The notes under the pieces: generated by a model
Database searches by the model: none
Told to the model about the DNA's origin: nothing
Seen by the model: only the letters and a program-made list of their open reading frames with translations
Program-made: the position numbers and the translations under genes
In this document: piece after piece, positions 26,539 to 34,688 of the stretch
How positions within the stretch are numbered: position 1 is the stretch's first letter
Layout of the letters: every line of letters starts with the position of its first letter
Source: Candidatus Pseudobacter hemicellulosilyticus
Lineage (GTDB): Bacteria > Bacteroidota > Bacteroidia > Chitinophagales > Chitinophagaceae
Assembly: GCA_029202545.1 (NCBI GenBank)
Contig: CP119311.1
Coordinates: forward strand, 4,526,001-4,590,000
Length of the DNA: 64,000 bases
Direction: 5' to 3'

Positions 26539-27447
26539 AGCCCGGTTACCATGGTAGCCGGGTTATTTTTTGGTACGAACCTAAAGATCGTGGCAAAAAG
26601 GGCTGCTTCGTTTTTGAAGTACTATTTTGGGTTCGCCCAGAAAATCAAAAAAGCAGATGTGGGTTTTCTGTTTGATGTTTTGGGTTCGTCCCCCAAAAAA
26701 AGCAGATGTGGGGGTTTCTGTTTGATGTTTTAGAGTGAGCGCATTGGTTCGTCCAAAAAAATAAAAACGTTGATGGGTTAGTGCTTTCGCTTAGCCCGGT
26801 TACCATGTTAGCCGGGTTATTTTTTGGTACGAACCTAAGGATCGTGGCAAAAGGGCTGCTTCGTTTTTGAAGTAATATTTTAGGTTCGCCCAGAAAATCA
26901 AAAAAGCAGATGTGGGGGTTTCTGTTTGATGTTTTGGGTTCGTCTCCCCAAAAAAGCAGCTGTGGGGGGTGATGTTTTACAGTGAGCGCATTATTTCGTC
27001 CCCAAAATAAAAACGTTGATGGGTTAGTGCTTTCGCTTAGCCCGGTTACCATGTTAGCCGGGTTATTTTTTGGTACGAACCTAAAGATCGTGGCCAAAAG
27101 AGCTGCTTCGTTTTTGAAGTAATATTTTAGGTTCCGCCCAAAAAAACAAAAAAGCAGCTGTCGGGTTTCTGTTTGATGTTTTACAGTGAGCGCATTGGTT
27201 CGTCCAAAAAAATAAAAACGTTGATGGGTTAGTGCTTTCGCTTAACCCGGTTACCATGGTAGCCGGGCTATTTTTTGGCACGAACCTAAAGATCGTGGCC
27301 AAAAGGGCTGCTTCGTTTTTGAAGTAATATTTTTGGTTCGCCCAGAAAAACAAAAAAGCAGCTGTCGGGTTTCTGTTTGATGTTTTACAGTGAGCGCATT
27401 GGTTCGTCCCCAAAATAAAAACGTTGGTGGGTTAGTGCTTTCGCTTT
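26539..27447. repeat. Four tandem 203-254 bp repeats, each with a terminator hairpin
   Basis: Units start at 26539, 26793, 27039 and 27244; lengths are 254, 246, 205 and about 203. Each begins with the hairpin CCCGG-T-TACCATGGTA-G-CCGGG (or a one-base variant) plus TTATTTTTT. Then come GGTACGAACC, a GATCGTGGC-AAAAG block, CTTCGTTTTTGAAG, a GGTTCG(C/T)CC site, GTTTGATGTTTT, a second GGTTCGTCC and finally GTTGATGGGTTAGTGCTTTC. Units 1 and 2 carry an extra about 50-bp internal duplicate of the GGTTCG...GTTTGATGTTTT block, which explains their greater length. Unit lengths are not all multiples of 3, so minus-strand ORFs here are not conserved genes. The first hairpin is the natural terminator of the ROK gene. 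Confidence 0.9.
26541..26571 (+). terminator. Intrinsic terminator of the mannoside locus (first of four copies)
   Basis: 22-base palindrome CCCGGTTACCATGGTAGCCG continuing to GG, then TTATTTTTT. Copies recur at 26795, 27041 and 27246. Confidence 0.8.
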
Positions 27448-27547
27448 TGGGGAGCGTTATGCAGGTTTGATTGTTTTTTAAAGAGGGCTGATAGGTTCGT
27501 TCCAAAAAACTGTTACAAAGCGCTGCAGGAAGGCTTAGCAATAACGG

Positions 27548-29845
27548 TCAGGCGGTGGCAGATTCTGCCCGCTCGAAAGAGATCTTCTGCAATACTTTGG
27601 CTTCTTCTGCAGTGATGGTGCTGATGAGCTGGAACTGATCCGTGATGGCTTTCAGCTCTGATAATGTTTTGCGGATGGAGAGGGACTCGTCGTTATCGCC
27701 CTTTCCCATTTCCAGCCGGCGTTGTTCCAGCAGTTCCAGTACGCGTTGCCGGATGGGGTCTTCATGTGGCTTTTGTTCAGCCGGCGCCTGTTCCTTGTTT
27801 TCCAGTACATCTATTAATCTGCGGAACTGGGCATCCACCTGTTTGATCAGCGGCTGAAAATCCACCGAGGCGTACTGCTGACCGGAACGCTGACCGTAAT
27901 AGGAGAGAGAGGCCACATGCGAGGTGAGCAGGTGGCTGGTAGCCACAAACTGGTGGTATTCTTCCAGGTGCCGCTGCTTGCTTTTGGGCTCTGACATCAT
28001 CCGCTGGAAATGGTCCGACATATTAGCCAGGGCCACAAATGCTTCTTTCCGCGCGATTTTATAATTGGTGATATCAAATCCGGCGCCGCTGAAAGCTTTG
28101 GCCACGGCATGGAAATAATTGTAATTGGCGCGGATGGCATGGTCAATATAATAGCCGAGCTGTTCTTTTTCCCAGCTGGGCAATACAAAAGAAGATACAA
28201 TAAAAGAGATCACGGAGCCGATGGCGGTATCCAGGATCCTGTCGTGCAACACCACCGACAGACCTGCCGGGTTCAGGAAGTGGAAACTGAGGATCACGTA
28301 CACGGTGATACCTGCCGAGCTTACCAGGTAATTTACTTTCAGCAGGCTGTAGGAGATGATCATGGCCAGCAGCATGATAATGAACAGGGCAGTGGCATCC
28401 TTGGTGATATAAATAGCGGCAAAGCCCAGCAGTGCGCCCAGGATGGTGCCGGCGATCCGCTGGATATTCCGTTTTTTGGTAATGCTGTAGGCGGGTTTGA
28501 GGATGGTGGTGATGGTCAGCAGTATCCAGTAGCCATGACCCAGCGGGAAGAGCAGGGAGATGATGAAACCGGCCAGCAGGGCGATAGTGATACGGATGGC
28601 GTGCCGGAAATGGCTCGACTTCAGCGATAGGTTATCCAGCAGCAGGTGCGGGTCCAGCTCTGTATGGCTTACGAATTTATCGAGGTGCAGTTCGCGCTTT
28701 TCTTTTTTCAGCTGTCTGCTGACGGCCTTATCGTAGGTAGTATAGTGCGCCATTACCTGAAGGCGTTCGGTCAGGTCCTGGAGGCTGAAGAGAATATGGC
28801 GCAGGCGGATAAAGCCCTCAATATTCTGGGTGCTGAGCTTTTTGTTGCGCATGGAGAAGAACGCCTCTTTGGCCTCGTCGATGGCCTGTTGCGTGTCTTC
28901 CAGGTTGCGGTAGGGCAGACCGTCCTGGATGGCCAGCCCGATGCCTTCCAGGTCGTGCGCCAGGGCGATGATGGTGCGGTGGTAGACCTTCAGGATCTCT
29001 TCGTGATCAAATTCGGTGTGCAGGGATTCATAATCCTGCTGGGTGGTCATGATGCGTTCAAAGAGATCGATGCTGTCGCGGAACATCTGCATGAGCAGCC
29101 GCCCCTTGCGGGTACTTTCCCGGACCACGCTGCGGGCTTTGAACAGCATTTCGCGCAGCTCGTCCTGGTGCTTGTGGATCTGGATCTGGTACCGCATCAG
29201 GTCGCGGTACAGCAATGTATAATCCGGGTCCTTCTTATAAAAAGCTGCTTTCACCTGCAGGTAGCGGGCGGTTTCCATGAGGCATTCGCCCAGCAGCTGC
29301 TGGATAGGTTTATAGGGGCGAATTGTATGCAGCGCAAAACTGAGCAGGGCATACCATAATCCACCGGCCGTGAATAAGCCGGCATTGACCAGGATACTTT
29401 CCAGGTTACCGCCATCACCGGCCAGGTGTGCATCAATATTAAAGATAAAGACCAGCAGGGCGATAGAGCCAATGGAGTTGGCGCGATTCCCGTACACACC
29501 GGCCAGGGAGAACAGTAATCCAAAAATAACCAGCTCGATCCCGATCAGCAGGGGATGGGAGCGGCTGAGGCCGGCGGTCATGGCCACAATAAAATTGATA
29601 GCAATACTCGTGAACAGGGCATTGCGGCGGTGCTGGATGGGGCCGGGATTATCGGTGAAGCCCACGCAAAGGGCGCCCAGCGGCACGGCCATCATAGTGG
29701 CCAGCAGGCCATACTGATAGAGGATCAGCCCCGGGATAACAGCGCCCGCAGTGATGCGGACCCCGGTATAGAGGTATTGACTGCTGATGAATTTCCTGAA
29801 TTCCTGCGCGTAGTCGAGCGGCTGAATGGGCAGAAGATTTGTCAA
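27548..29845 (-). CDS. FUSC/YccS-like integral membrane protein
   Basis: 765 residues, built as two hydrophobic blocks separated by helical cytoplasmic regions. The N-terminal TM block is about residues 20-175 (GAVIPGLILYQYGLLATMMA, GALCVGFTDNPGPIQHRRNA). A long helical middle contains RKGRLLMQMFRDSIDLFERI. The second TM block is about 415-545 (HGYWILLTITTILKPAYSIT, KKRNIQRIAGTILGALLGFA), with a helical C-terminus. This is the FUSC/YccS-YhfK layout, related to aromatic-acid exporters and aluminium-activated malate transporters; substrate unknown. Its ATG overlaps the upstream SDR stop by 4 bases, so the two are co-translated. Confidence 0.9.
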   Translation of the reverse strand: MTNLLPIQPLDYAQEFRKFISSQYLYTGVRITAGAVIPGLILYQYGLLATMMAVPLGALCVGFTDNPGPIQHRRNALFTSIAINFIVAMTAGLSRSHPLLIGIELVIFGLLFSLAGVYGNRANSIGSIALLVFIFNIDAHLAGDGGNLESILVNAGLFTAGGLWYALLSFALHTIRPYKPIQQLLGECLMETARYLQVKAAFYKKDPDYTLLYRDLMRYQIQIHKHQDELREMLFKARSVVRESTRKGRLLMQMFRDSIDLFERIMTTQQDYESLHTEFDHEEILKVYHRTIIALAHDLEGIGLAIQDGLPYRNLEDTQQAIDEAKEAFFSMRNKKLSTQNIEGFIRLRHILFSLQDLTERLQVMAHYTTYDKAVSRQLKKEKRELHLDKFVSHTELDPHLLLDNLSLKSSHFRHAIRITIALLAGFIISLLFPLGHGYWILLTITTILKPAYSITKKRNIQRIAGTILGALLGFAAIYITKDATALFIIMLLAMIISYSLLKVNYLVSSAGITVYVILSFHFLNPAGLSVVLHDRILDTAIGSVISFIVSSFVLPSWEKEQLGYYIDHAIRANYNYFHAVAKAFSGAGFDITNYKIARKEAFVALANMSDHFQRMMSEPKSKQRHLEEYHQFVATSHLLTSHVASLSYYGQRSGQQYASVDFQPLIKQVDAQFRRLIDVLENKEQAPAEQKPHEDPIRQRVLELLEQRRLEMGKGDNDESLSIRKTLSELKAITDQFQLISTITAEEAKVLQKISFERAESATA

Positions 29846-30636
29846 AATGCCGATTTAAGCAGGCCTCCTTCCACGCGTAAAGTGGCGCCATTGGTAGCGG
29901 CCGAGAGCGGGCTCGACAGGTAGACCACCATATTGGCAATTTCTTCCACCGCTGCAAAACGCTGGAGCAGGGAAGTGGGTCGGAACTCTTTAAAGAAGAC
30001 CTTTTCCATTTCTTCTTCACTGATCTTTTGCTGGTTAGCCAGGTTCTTTATGAATGTCCCCACGCCACGGGAGCGGGTAGGGCCGGGCAGGATAGTATTG
30101 ACAGTGACCTGTGTGCCTTTGGTCAGCTCGGCCAGGCCGCGACTGACACCCAGCTGTGCGGTCTTGGTCATCCCGTAATGGATCATTTCATCGGGAATGA
30201 AAACGGCCGACTCGCTGGAGACAAAGATGATCCGTCCATTGTTCTTTGCCAGCATTTTAGGGAACACCTGGCGGGAGAGGCGGATGCCGCTCATGACGTT
30301 GACCTCAAAAAAGCGGAACCAGTCTTCATCGGGTATCTCCTGGAATGGCCTGGGTTCAAAGATCCCTACATTGTTGACGAGGATATCTATATCGGGCAGC
30401 TGGCTGAGCAGGGCCTGTACTTCGGCGGCATGGGCAAAATCGGCCGGGATACCCGAGACTTTTGCACCGGGGATCTCTTCCTGCAGCTGCCGGATGGCGG
30501 TGCGGATACTTTCTTCTGTTCTCCCGTTAATGATAACGGTAGCACCCTCTTTCAGCAGACCGCTGGCAATGGCATACCCGATGCCGGCCGTAGAGCCGCT
30601 GACAAAAGCCGTTTTGTTATTGAGTTGAAGATCCAT
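29842..30636 (-). CDS. Short-chain dehydrogenase/reductase
   Basis: 264-residue NAD(P)-dependent oxidoreductase from ATG 30636 (the frame is open to 30663). Nucleotide-binding SGSTAGIG (13-20), NNVG (88-91), and catalytic Ser141, Tyr154 and Lys158 (HYGMTK) are all present. GGTLRVEGG-like C-terminus (GATLRVEGGLLKSAF). The 4-base ATGA overlap with the membrane protein downstream implies a two-gene operon. The Arg40 after the second beta strand (INGRT) suggests NADP preference. Substrate unknown. Confidence 0.93.
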   Translation of the reverse strand: MDLQLNNKTAFVSGSTAGIGYAIASGLLKEGATVIINGRTEESIRTAIRQLQEEIPGAKVSGIPADFAHAAEVQALLSQLPDIDILVNNVGIFEPRPFQEIPDEDWFRFFEVNVMSGIRLSRQVFPKMLAKNNGRIIFVSSESAVFIPDEMIHYGMTKTAQLGVSRGLAELTKGTQVTVNTILPGPTRSRGVGTFIKNLANQQKISEEEMEKVFFKEFRPTSLLQRFAAVEEIANMVVYLSSPLSAATNGATLRVEGGLLKSAF

Positions 30637-30801
30637 ATACAAGAATGTTTGATACAAATACACTAAATCCCGGCCGGATGTTCAACTGACGGGAAGAATT
30701 GATATTGAATGGGTAGGCCCGGGCTTCGAAAATAGTAAATGCGCGGAATGTTTGCATTTTTTGTTGTGCTGAAAAAAAATATTTCAAAGACTTTGGCAGC
30801 A

Positions 30802-30909
30802 ATGGATATGCTCACCTGTAGCGAGTTTTACCCGAATAGAGACAAGGAGAAAAATCCTATCGACTTAGTTTTTAAGAAATTAATTCAAGAAAAATTTGGT
30901 GAGATATGA
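30802..30909 (+). CDS. Possible 35-residue ORF upstream of tRNA-Lys
   Basis: ATG-initiated reading frame MDMLTCSEFYPNRDKEKNPI... ending QEKFGEI before TGA. Charged, helix-prone composition is compatible with coding. However, its end overlaps the tRNA promoter (TTG at 30896) and no homologue is recognised. It could be a gene remnant left by an insertion near the tRNA. The rest of the 30637-30895 stretch shows nothing else. Confidence 0.22.
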   Translation: MDMLTCSEFYPNRDKEKNPIDLVFKKLIQEKFGEI

Positions 30910-30925
30910 AATTCTCTTATTTTTG
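30896..30925 (+). promoter_or_regulatory. Promoter of tRNA-Lys
   Basis: TTG (30896-30898), 19 bases, TATTTTTG (30918-30925): a full match to the Bacteroidota TTG-N19-TAnnTTTG consensus. It lies about 70 bases before the mature tRNA 5' end. Confidence 0.75.
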
Positions 30926-30998
30926 CACTCCCAAAACACACTGATCTGCTCGCTTGAAGGTTCTAAATCAGATAGTTGCAGGTAAGTAAAAAGGGTGA

Positions 30999-31071
30999 GA
31001 TTCCGTAGCTCAGCTGGTAGAGCAATACACTTTTAATGTATGGGTCCTGGGTTCGAGTCCCAGCGGGATCA
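30999..31071 (+). tRNA. tRNA-Lys (anticodon UUU)
   Basis: 73-base cloverleaf without encoded CCA. Acceptor stem GATTCCG/CGGGATC has one T-G pair. D-arm GCTCAGCTGGTAGAGC, anticodon stem ATACA/TGTAT with loop CTTTTAA (anticodon TTT at 31032-31034), and T-arm CTGGGTTCGAGTCCCAG are all intact. A strong promoter precedes it and an intrinsic terminator follows 4 bases later. Confidence 0.97.
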
Positions 31072-31074
31072 CGG

Positions 31075-31111
31075 AGAAGGGTCACTGAATTTTCGGTGAC
31101 CCTTCTTTTTT
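31075..31111 (+). terminator. Terminator of tRNA-Lys
   Basis: AGAAGGGTCAC and GTGACCCTTCT form a perfect 11-bp stem with a 10-base loop, followed by T5. Confidence 0.9.
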
Positions 31112-31275
31112 AGTTAATTTTTTATGCATTCAGGGACTTGCTTGGAAGTTCACACACGTACAGGTTGGCTAATATTTTCTGAAAATCGACCAGTCTCGCT
31201 AAGATTTCAGCATTTTTCTCATTAAACGTTAAGTTTTGATATTAAATTTATCAAGTAACTATACTTCGTTTAATC

Positions 31276-31778
31276 ATGGATATTAAAGAAAATATCGTAA
31301 ACAAACTTCTTTCCAATATTTCAGTTCCATTGATATGCCAGAAACGTGCACCCGGAGGTATGGAATATGAGTATATTCTTGATGGGATTGAATTGCGTAT
31401 AGTGCCTGTTGATAATGGAGAAGAAGGATATCCGCAAGAAGTTTATGGCAAATGGATTGCGATGTTTTTTGCGTATGATTTATATCAAATACTCTTCCCG
31501 AAGAGCAGGCAGAAGCAGCTTTCCTGACAAATGCCCAACAAAGATATTTTGCTATATTTTTAAAGGCGGATGCTGAGGGATATGAGAAATTCAATGAAAA
31601 ACTTGAGGATAGAATTAGGCCCTTTCAAAATATAGATATCAGGGTCGCTTATACAATCTGGAAATTACTAAAGCAATATACCGATAAGGGAAAAGATGTA
31701 CAGAATTTGGATGAAGAGCTTATGGAAATGTTAGGATATGAAAACGGAGCAATCAGAAAAATTGACTATACTCACTGA
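31276..31778 (+). pseudogene. Frameshifted hypothetical gene next to HipAB
   Basis: The first frame (31276-31527) encodes 83 residues starting MDIKENIVNKLLSNISVPLI, then stops. A second frame, open from 31479 to TGA 31776-31778, encodes SNTLPEEQAEAAFLTNAQQR, a helical stretch, and an end GAIRKIDYTH. Reading the T at 31485 twice (TAT then TCA) joins them as ...FFAYDLY-SNTLPEEQ..., giving one protein of about 167 residues. A one-base deletion is the simplest reading; a programmed -1 shift or a sequencing error are alternatives. No family recognised. AT-rich compared with the sugar loci. Confidence 0.6.
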
Positions 31779-31859
31779 TTTCGATTGTGTTTTGCTGGAT
31801 AGGCGATTGAGAAAATGTGTCTGGCGAGGTAATGGCTCATGACTCTGAGTTTAATATTG

Positions 31860-33107
31860 TCACAAATTGAAAGCTGCTTTCATTAATAATTGCTCGCCTC
31901 TTGAAATGCCGATTTGTGTTGCCAGTTTTTGCCAGCCATAAACAGAAGAACGTACTTCTGATAGAATATCTTCCATCTGATCTATTTCTAACCTGAAATA
32001 AACACCCACGCTTTTGGCCAATTCAATGTCGAGTGAATTGTTATCCATATCGATGTTTAAAGCCAAACCATCTTTGTCAATAGAAGGATTGATGTCGTAT
32101 GCGGGAGACAGCCGCCACCCATCTTTACTTAATACAAAACCATGGTTTCGCAAATGGTCATCAGTATTTGCGATAAGAATATTGAAAATAATCCTTCGCC
32201 ATAACTGATGCAGATCTTCCGTTACATGTACACCTGAAAATTGAATAAATTCAACAATATCCAGGTAGGATGGTGTATTATCCCGGATTAAGTCTTCATT
32301 TTTTCCCGTCATAGTCATTGCCGAAGAAAAATGAATTCGTTTCTCTCTGTCGCGATCGAAGCGTTTGGTAAAAAAAGTATGGTGTTTGCCAGCCACTTTT
32401 TCAATGCGGCACTCGGTCATTTCAATACCAGCAGCAATGGCGAGCCGATAGGCTAAGTATTCCCAGGCACCTTTGTCAATAGTATCATTATTAGAAGGAA
32501 ATTTAGCGATCCAGAGATGGCCATGTTCGTCAAGTATATTGGCCTTCGGCCGTGCACCGCCTAAAGATGAACCCGGGGCTATGAGCATGGTAAGCCATTT
32601 TCTTATCTCATTCCTATCTTCATTCGCTTCTATCAGAGATGCTCCATGTTGCAATTCTCTGACGCTTGCCCATGGAGGTGTTGGCGAAACTGGATCATTG
32701 TCCAGAAAGTCACCTTCTGGATTTATTTTAAACCGTAGGGCTCCCATACGACTTAGATCGTGAACACCCAGTAAATAATCAATGTCGTATAATGTTGGAG
32801 ACTTTTCTCCCTGTTCACTGGCATTGATAGCCGCACGACGCTTCATTAAAGTTCGTCCCCAAGTATCTGGCATTGAGTCCAGGAATACGCCGAAGTTTTC
32901 TTTTGCATTAGGATACTGCCTTCCATCGTACCAAGCAATATCTGGGTCAAGTAATAATTGCTCTTCTGAGGAAATCCAATCTGTATCATAAGTAAAACTG
33001 AACGCTTTTTTTCCTTTGGCTTGCTGAGCAGACAATACTCCAATGCATTTAGGCTCTTCCATGCCTTTCCAGTGTGCGTATACCCATATATCTGTATTAT
33101 TTGCCAT
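31860..33107 (-). CDS. HipA-type serine/threonine kinase toxin
   Basis: 415 residues. The N-terminal HipA domain (couple_hipA) spans about residues 5-125. The kinase core shows the nucleotide loop GSSLGGARPK (179-188), KFPSNND with its Lys (about 202), the catalytic loop NTDDHLRNHGF (314-324) and the Mg-binding PAYDINP (335-341). Family members phosphorylate aminoacyl-tRNA synthetases or other translation proteins and cause growth arrest. Overlaps the upstream HipB-like gene by 11 bases, the usual antitoxin-first order. The catalytic residues look intact, so the toxin is probably active. Target not predictable. AT-rich. Confidence 0.92.
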   Translation of the reverse strand: MANNTDIWVYAHWKGMEEPKCIGVLSAQQAKGKKAFSFTYDTDWISSEEQLLLDPDIAWYDGRQYPNAKENFGVFLDSMPDTWGRTLMKRRAAINASEQGEKSPTLYDIDYLLGVHDLSRMGALRFKINPEGDFLDNDPVSPTPPWASVRELQHGASLIEANEDRNEIRKWLTMLIAPGSSLGGARPKANILDEHGHLWIAKFPSNNDTIDKGAWEYLAYRLAIAAGIEMTECRIEKVAGKHHTFFTKRFDRDREKRIHFSSAMTMTGKNEDLIRDNTPSYLDIVEFIQFSGVHVTEDLHQLWRRIIFNILIANTDDHLRNHGFVLSKDGWRLSPAYDINPSIDKDGLALNIDMDNNSLDIELAKSVGVYFRLEIDQMEDILSEVRSSVYGWQKLATQIGISRGEQLLMKAAFNL

Positions 33108-33351
33108 TACTTTTTTTTCCGATCAATTTTAAATCCTGTAGTTTTCTTCCGAATGCATCATCCGCAGCCAATTTCAGGAAATCATCCTGCAATCCCAGCA
33201 CACGCAGCACATTGAAATAAGCCCCCATAGACACGCTAGGATTTCCCTTTTCAATGTGATATAGGGTAGTGCGGTCAATATCTGCCCGTTCCGATACCTG
33301 TATGGTAGTCAGATTCCGGCGTTTACGAGCCAGTTTTATATTCTCTCCCAT
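33097..33351 (-). CDS. HipB-like XRE-family antitoxin
   Basis: 84 residues from ATG 33351; the frame is open upstream to a TTG at 33426, which lies within the promoter and is unlikely to be used. Residues 1-60 are an XRE helix-turn-helix (NIKLARKRRNLTTIQVSERA, then DIDRTTLYHIEKGNPSVSMG). A short basic tail follows (GRKLQDLKLIGKKSNGK). It overlaps hipA by 11 bases. Two inverted repeats cover the promoter at 33408-33456, consistent with autorepression by HipB or HipAB. In such pairs HipB also neutralises HipA. Confidence 0.9.
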   Translation of the reverse strand: MGENIKLARKRRNLTTIQVSERADIDRTTLYHIEKGNPSVSMGAYFNVLRVLGLQDDFLKLAADDAFGRKLQDLKLIGKKSNGK

Positions 33352-33407
33352 AGTTTCCAATGTCTTTTGGAATTTTGGAAGGAGTATTTGTTTCTTAGAT
33401 GACAATA

Positions 33408-33456
33408 TGTTGTTTATTATCAACAAATATACATTTTGTGTTGGTAATAACCAACA
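33408..33456 (-). promoter_or_regulatory. hipBA promoter with two operator palindromes
   Basis: On the minus strand TTG, 20 bases, TATATTTG (plus-strand complement 33424-33431). Two inverted repeats frame it: TGTTGGT-AATA-ACCAACA (33439-33456) over the -33 element and TGTTG-N8-CAACA (33408-33425) over the start point. Shared TGTTG half-sites suggest one regulator binding twice. Confidence 0.72.
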
Positions 33457-33600
33457 TATGTTTTAGTTTCGATAAAATTCATAGGAAACTCCTATGAATT
33501 GATAATCAACTGTTTCTGTTTCAATTTGCTGTAAAATTAGTGGCAAAGCCTTTCTAAATCCTTTTTAAACCTGTTCGAGAATTGTACCATAAGGATCACG

Positions 33601-33645
33601 AAAAAAGTACAGGCTTCCAATTTGGAAGCCTGTACTTTTTTTTCT
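33601..33645 (-). terminator. Terminator of the fructan locus
   Basis: Perfect 20-bp inverted repeat (33601-33620 and 33622-33641), AAAAAAGTACAGGCTTCCAA and complement, flanked by A and T tracts. It lies 27 bases past the ROK stop and could act in both directions. Confidence 0.88.
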
Positions 33646-33671
33646 GCAGAAGCTGCGCCTGGCTTATGAAG

Positions 33672-34673
33672 CTACCCGGGCACGTTATTATTGGCCGCCT
33701 CTTTTTCATCCGCTGCCATTGCCGCCAATGATAATGCCGCCACATCTCCTATATTTTCACCCAAGCCGGCGGCTACAATCCGGCAGGCTTCAACTGAATC
33801 CTTGAACGCCTCGCGATGGATAGCTGACCACATCTTTTTTTCAATCAATGTTTTGGCTCGGCCAAATATGCTGCCCAGGATGATCAATTCAGGATTCAAG
33901 GCATCTATGAGTATCGCCAGTGCGCGCCCCAGGTATTCAGCAGAAATAGTATAGACGGCGATAGCTGTTGCGTCGCCTTTCATCGCGGCTTCCGCCACTG
34001 TTTTTGCTGTCACATATGGCAATTCATCAAGGCTTTTACAATAGGCGGTCGATTGCCCCATCTGTATACGTTCCCTGGCCTTCATCTGACCGAGCTGCGC
34101 AATGCCGCCACCACTGCAATACCCTTCAAACGATCCTGACTTGCCAAAGCCAACCGGTCCGGCATCTGCTAACCGTATATGGCCTACCTCTCCGGCCAGG
34201 TCTGTAGCGCCCGCATACAAACGGCCGTTTAATATCAGCCCGGCGCCCATTCCCGTTCCAAAAGTGAGGAAGATAATATTGTCAGCACCCTTGCCCGCGC
34301 CATATTTCCATTCCGCTACCGCACACGCATTGGCATCATTCTGCAACAGTACCTTTTGCTGAAAAAAATGTTCTGCCATATCCACGATCGGAATGTCATC
34401 CCAGCCCGGCAGATTCGGTGGCGACAGAATACGCCCGCGCTTACTGTTAAGTGGGCCACCACAACTAATGCCTATTCCCTGCAGCTCTTTTTTATCAAGA
34501 TTGTTTTGCTGCAATAACTGTTCAGCCAAACTGAACAGCTTTGTTATCATCTCGTATACTGGCTTGTCCGTAGGGGTACTTATCTTATCCAGCACCTGCA
34601 TCATTCCTTCGTCATCAGGCTTGCCGATCACCAGAGCGCATTTTGTACCACCAATATCAATTCCTAAGAACAT
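33672..34673 (-). CDS. ROK-family kinase (probable fructokinase/glucokinase, fructan locus)
   Basis: 333 residues. Phosphate loop GIDIGGTK (4-11), catalytic Asp113 in LLQNDANACAVAEWKYG, LTFGTGMGAGLILNGRLYAG and the GEVGHIRL motif are present. The expected ROK zinc-binding Cys residues are missing: GFGKSGSFEGYCSG stands where CGCGxxGCxE is usual, as seen in other zinc-less ROK kinases. Last gene of the locus, 15 bases after GH32. It probably phosphorylates fructose or glucose released from the fructan or sucrose-type substrate; which sugar cannot be told from sequence. Confidence 0.9.
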   Translation of the reverse strand: MFLGIDIGGTKCALVIGKPDDEGMMQVLDKISTPTDKPVYEMITKLFSLAEQLLQQNNLDKKELQGIGISCGGPLNSKRGRILSPPNLPGWDDIPIVDMAEHFFQQKVLLQNDANACAVAEWKYGAGKGADNIIFLTFGTGMGAGLILNGRLYAGATDLAGEVGHIRLADAGPVGFGKSGSFEGYCSGGGIAQLGQMKARERIQMGQSTAYCKSLDELPYVTAKTVAEAAMKGDATAIAVYTISAEYLGRALAILIDALNPELIILGSIFGRAKTLIEKKMWSAIHREAFKDSVEACRIVAAGLGENIGDVAALSLAAMAADEKEAANNNVPG

Positions 34674-34688
34674 AGTTGATCGTATTAA

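Noticed and set aside
26539..27447. The array considered as a CRISPR
   Set aside because: Units are over 200 bp with no short constant repeat and unique-spacer pattern, and there are no cas genes in the window.
26645..27541. Minus-strand ORFs across the tandem repeat (for example 26645-27097, 27081-27413)
   Set aside because: They are the same non-coding repeat read in different frames; unit lengths 254, 205 and about 203 break any shared frame, and the hairpin and A/T tracts explain the composition.
31283..31594. Minus-strand ORF over the frameshifted gene
   Set aside because: The plus-strand two-frame reading gives a coherent protein; the minus ORF has no start context or recognisable motif.
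33593..33600. GGATCACG as a firm att site paired with tRNA-Lys
   Set aside because: Only 8 identical bases, no integrase and no longer direct repeat; kept only as a weak hint in a finding.
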